Positions 60,041 through 64,000 of a stretch of DNA of 64,000 nucleotides are shown one piece after another; positions within the stretch are counted from its first letter, which is position 1; each line of letters begins with the position of its first letter. This stretch comes from Asparagopsis taxiformis (lineage: Eukaryota; Rhodophyta; Florideophyceae; Bonnemaisoniales; Bonnemaisoniaceae), in the NCBI GenBank assembly GCA_030407315.1, contig JALQPE010002603.1, positions 124,001 to 188,000 of the forward strand. The letters are read 5' to 3'. Below the pieces are notes generated by a model. The model saw only the letters and a program-made list of their open reading frames with translations, was not told where the DNA came from and ran no database searches. A program made the translations under genes and the position numbers.

Positions 60041-63000
60041 ATGGAGAGCAATTCATCCGGCATTCGCATTGAAAAGCTGGACTACTCCAACTTCCACTCA
60101 TGGAAGCAAAAGATGGAGCTCATCCTCGGACACCGCGAGGTGGACGAAATGATCGATCCTGACCTACGTCCTCCACGCCCGGCAGAACAGGAAGCACTGT
60201 CCAAGTGGCTTCGCAAAGACAAAACTGCTCGGATGACCATCGGGATCACGTTGTCTGATGAGATGCTCAAGAACGTCTCACACACCACTACTGCTCTGGA
60301 AATGTGGCAGGAGATCTGTAACGTGCACCAAAGGCACACTCTCCTAAACAAACTAGCTGCAAGGCGTGATTTCTATACTGCCACTATGAAGCCCGGTGAA
60401 CAGATGCTCGTCTACATTAATCGTGTTCGACAGATGGCCTCGGTCCTCAGCTCTATGGGCGTGATCATCGACGACAAGGAAATGGCTATGGCTGTCCTCA
60501 ATGGCCTTCCTTCTTCCTTCCAGACACTCATTACTGCTCTTGATGCTATAGGTGATGAGGACCCTACATTCACCTTCGACAAAGTCCGAAGCCTCCTTCT
60601 TCAGGAGGAACGTAGAGCTTCTATTTGAAACCTGGAAGCTCTTCTTCTGACTCAGCTGCATTATTATCCAGGTCTGGAAAACAACCCGCAGTAACCGAAA
60701 GAAATGCACTCATTGCGGTCGTACCAACCACACTGAACCGTATTGTTGGCAAAAGTATGGCCGTCCATCCCGCTCTCGGCCTGCACGGTCTAAACCTTCT
60801 GCCATGGTTACTCTCACCGATTCAGAAGGCAATCCTCCATCAAACTCTGTTTCCGCGTCTACTTTCCATAATGATGAAGAGAAAGAGTATGTTTGCCTCA
60901 TGTCAACTACTCCTGGATCTCTTCATACATCAACTTGGTACATAGACTCTGCTGCCACCTCTCACATGACCTTCGATCGCTCCATGTTTGTTTCCTATAA
61001 GGAAATAACACCGTTCTCCGTAACTCTGGGAGATAAGTCTACCTCAATGGCAGTCGGCCGTGGTGATGTTCGTTTAATGATCTCTCTATATGGGGAAATA
61101 AAACAGTGCATACTTCGTGACGTCCTCCACGTTCCCTCTTTTGTATTTTCTCTCATCTCCGTCAGCACCCTCACTACTCGAGGCATATCGGTGCAGTTCA
61201 ATAACAATACAGTCATCCTGACTCAGAACAACAACCGATAGCCACTGGACGGAGAAGCAAGGGACTCTATGCCATTGATCTCTTCTCGTCAGAGGCCCCA
61301 AAAGATCATGTGCAGCAAACAGCCTGTGTGGCCTCGCTACAGCTCTGGCACGAGCGGCTCGGGCATGTCAACAAATCCGGTATCTCACGCATGGAACAGC
61401 TATCTGCCGTGAAGGGCCTCCGAATCAAATCTCAGAAATCAGATGCAGGTGCCCCATGTGAAGGATGCATAACCGGCAAAATGCCCCGAGCAGCTATTCC
61501 AAAGCTCTCTGAAACGAGAGCATCTGAGCTACTCCAGTTGGTTCACACAGATCTGGCAGGGCCGATGGAAGTACTCTCGAAAGGGGGAGCTCGATACTTT
61601 GTGACATTCATCGATGACAAGTCCCGATGGCTAACGGTATACCCGCTCCACCGTAAGTCCGATTGCTTCGACTCCTTCCAGAGATTCCTGCGCATTGCTG
61701 AAAACGCAAACTGGTTGTAAACTCCGCCAACTACGCTCGGATGGAGGGGGAGAGTTTCTTCTCAAACGACTTTACCTCCTTCCTAGACAGCAAAGGAATC
61801 AAACGTCAGACCACCTGTGCATACACTCCGCAACAGAATGGTGTGGCAGAGAGAATGAACAGAACCCTCAAAGATCAAATTCGTGCCATGCTCCATCACA
61901 GCAACACCCCATTCGAGTTCTGGGCAGAAGCACTCTCCTGTGCTGCCTACATTCGTAACCGTGTCACCAGCCGCTCCCTGCCAACAGGAAATACTCCGTA
62001 TGAGATCTGGTATGGTAGGAAACCGAGTATTGCTCATATGCGAACGTTCGGAAGTAGATGCTGGTACAAAACGCCTGATAAACTTCTTCAGACCCTTGAT
62101 TTGCGGGCAAAGGAAGCAATTATGCTTGGATACGCAAGCTCCCAGAAAGCCTACAAACTATGGGACACAGCAAATGAAAAGGTCGTTGTGTCGCGAGACG
62201 TAGTGTTCGACGAGCTGCAGAAGAAGCGTTACCATCTTCTGATACAGACTACAACAGCGTTGATGCTGCTCCTGAGTCCAATACTGAGCCATGGGATGGA
62301 GACAGCAAGTCTGGTCTCTCTACCAAACAGGATACTCCTCCTTCATCCCATTCGGACTCTGACTCTGACACCAAACGCTCCACAACCTCAATCTCCTCCA
62401 CCAACTCCCTCAGCATCTACTGATGAGTCTCTCCTTAACGCTCCGCGTAAATCTTCTCGATCTCGTAAACCTCCGGGTGAGTGGTGGAAAACAACTGCCC
62501 TTGTCTCCACTACTGCTGATACCACTCCGGAACATCTTCTTACCTTCACTGAGGTGACCAAGGGGGAGGAAAAAGATCTCTGGATTGAGGCCATTCAGTC
62601 CGAGATGGATTCCCTCGAAGCAAATGGCACCTGGATTCTGGTCCCCCGCAGTGAAGCTCTCAACCTCCTCACTTCGAAGTGGGTCTTCAAACGCAAAGAT
62701 GTTGTGAGTGAAACTGGTGAGCACTCGATCAAACACAAAGCTCGACTCGTAACTCGAGGATTCCAGCAGAAGTACGGCATCGACTACTCCGAGACTTATG
62801 CCCCCGTTGTCCAGTTCTGTACCCTTCGCATGTTCTTTGCGCTCACTGTCCACCACGATTTGCACTGCGACCAAATGGACGTCAAAACAGCCTTTCTCTA
62901 CGGAGATCTCGAGCAGGACATCTTCATGGAGCAGCCGGAGGGATTCATCGACTCGAAGCATCCAGACCATGTCTGCAAACTGCAAAAGGCTCTATACGGA

Positions 63001-63381
63001 CTCAAACAAGCTCCGAGGCAGTGGCATGCTAAGATCGATGACTTTCTCATTTCACAGCTCGACTTCCAGAGCTCTCCGTACGATCCATGTTTCTATGTCA
63101 GGTATCGTGACGACTCTATGATCATCATTGCACTATACGTCGACGATATTCTTCTTGCTTCAAGCAGTAGAGATATGTTGGATGAGCTGAAAGCAGAGTT
63201 CAGCAAGCGTTTCGAGATGAAGGATTGTGGTAGAGCTCGGGTATGTCTTGGACTAGAGATTGCGCGCAACACCTCGAAAGGACTGCTACACTTGAACCAG
63301 TCTCGCTACGCTGAGAAGGTATTGGAACGGTTTGGAATGGAAAATGCAAGTCCGGTTGTTACGCCAATGCAAGCTCAGATC
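60041..63381 (+). pseudogene. copia gag-pol of element 2 (multiple frameshifts)
   Basis: ATG 60041 (MESNSSGIRIEKLDYSNFHSWK). Gag is open to 60628, where one T is lost. Further single-base changes lie near 60688, 61235, 61702, 61752, 62230 and 62370. All copia motifs are still readable across frames: zinc knuckle, DSAATSHM protease, integrase LRSDGG and PQQNGVAERMNRTL, RT FLYGDLEQD, YGLKQAPRQWH and YVDDILLAS. At the place of the TGA of element 1 the codon is CGA. The coding sequence ends at 63381 at the element 3 insertion. Confidence 0.9.
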
Positions 63382-63868
63382 TGTTGAAACGAATTGGTCG
63401 CTTACCGAGCGTTTACTGAATCTGCGAGCTCACTACATAATTTGTATTCTCGCCGAGGTGCGCCGGCGGTGCTAAGGACAGCCTGTTCAAGGCTGCTCCA
63501 GACAGACTGTCACTGACAGTCTGTCCTAGCAAGCACCCGCGCCAATCTGGTACACGTGGGCTTCTCTATCATATCATCCACACGTGTACACTTATCATAA
63601 CATTTCCCTCTGCCATGATGGCAACCCATCTTGGCATTTCTAATTACTAATGAAACTATGACAAACAAATTGAAACTTCAGACGCTAATATCTCCATGAA
63701 GAAAGGTCGTAGAAGCTTCGGAGAAGTTGCTACCCGACTAATTCGGGCACGCTGAACACGATGAGATAGGTTTCGGAGCGCCTAGAGCACTCCTTCTAGG
63801 GAGAAATCGAGGGTCAAAGTTTTCTCACGTAATGTGAGCCCCTCAGGGCCAATTCCAGTGCTTCAACA
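63382..63868 (-). repeat. 3' LTR of copia element 3
   Basis: Very close to the element 1 LTRs but with several one-base deletions in short runs. Confidence 0.92.
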
Positions 63869-64000
63869 CTCCCCCTCTGACCTTCTCGATAATGATTTGG
63901 TAGTTACCCCCATAAGTCACGAAGCTTGACGAACTGAATCCTTTGCAGAGGCTTAGTGAGGACATCCGCTACCATATCAGATGTTGGACAGTAGTCGATA
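63382..64000 (-). mobile_element. Ty1/copia LTR retrotransposon 3, 3' end only (window edge)
   Basis: 3' LTR 63382-63868 (487 bp; TGTTGAA...TTCAACA), then the polypurine tract complement CTCCCCCTCT and 120 bases of RNase H-end coding sequence on the minus strand. It is inserted in element 2 in the opposite orientation. The flank AGATC at 63377-63381 would be the left target copy. Confidence 0.9.

Larger units (their letters stand above)
58583..63381 (+). mobile_element. Ty1/copia LTR retrotransposon 2, decayed and interrupted
   Basis: Same family as element 1, on the plus strand. LTR 58583-59067 has a diverged start (TGTTGCGAATAA) and ends TTCAACA. The leader is deleted between the LTR and the tRNA-like part. 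The coding region runs to about 63381 within the RNase H part, where element 3 is inserted in the opposite orientation. Many single-base indels break gag-pol. The 3' LTR lies outside the window. Confidence 0.9.

Overview
The window is eukaryotic. It carries three Ty1/copia-type LTR retrotransposons, GT-AG intron-like signals, pyrimidine-rich leaders before ATGs in a good eukaryotic context, long low-complexity protein segments, and no Shine-Dalgarno/operon layout. I cannot fix the lineage; a red alga or an early-branching fungus would both fit. The DNA is repeat-dominated, and no recognisable housekeeping gene is present.

The central theme is a multicopy family of large proteins that all begin with a ParB/sulfiredoxin-like domain (Asp-Gly-x-His-Arg motif) and end in a DNA- or chromatin-modifying domain. 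Families A, B and D join ParB to a 2-oxoglutarate/Fe(II) dioxygenase-like fold (His-x-Asp ... His ... Arg). Family D is seen only as two separated halves. Family M joins ParB to a beta-class DNA methyltransferase (DPPF, then a motif I-like DFFSGT) and a SET domain. The loci sit next to dense, family-specific arrays of perfect palindromes. I propose these as the binding or modification sites, or the mobile ends, of the encoded proteins.

Layout. 1-20074: a head-to-tail duplication of a ~10.66-kb unit (A gene, repeats, fragment of a D-type dioxygenase, palindrome array, B gene). At the 9406/9407 junction the second A copy is fused in after the first B copy. 20553-20899: a 347-bp palindrome array matching, in inverse order, the one at 15883-16229. 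21176-24640 (minus): broken ParB-methyltransferase-SET gene M1. 25215-28278: two convergent unknown genes, one with a Tudor-like start. 28954-35395 (minus): a near-complete copia element with a 5-bp target duplication. 35471-36898: another palindrome array and a 5'-truncated M2. 37046-38263: three ~120-bp hairpins around inverted fragments. 38762-40435: the ParB half of gene D. 40436-44119: an inverted copy of the A 3' end and its tail. 44120-46440: tandem satellites. 47160-52092: a 4.9-kb segment bounded by ~560-bp inverted repeats. 53067-57023: the only complete A gene. 58583-64000: a second copia element, itself interrupted at 63382 by a third.

Many ORFs differ from a complete reading by single-base changes in homopolymers. 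Some of these may be assembly errors rather than true decay, especially after 60.6 kb. All family assignments are from motifs read by eye; no database search was run.
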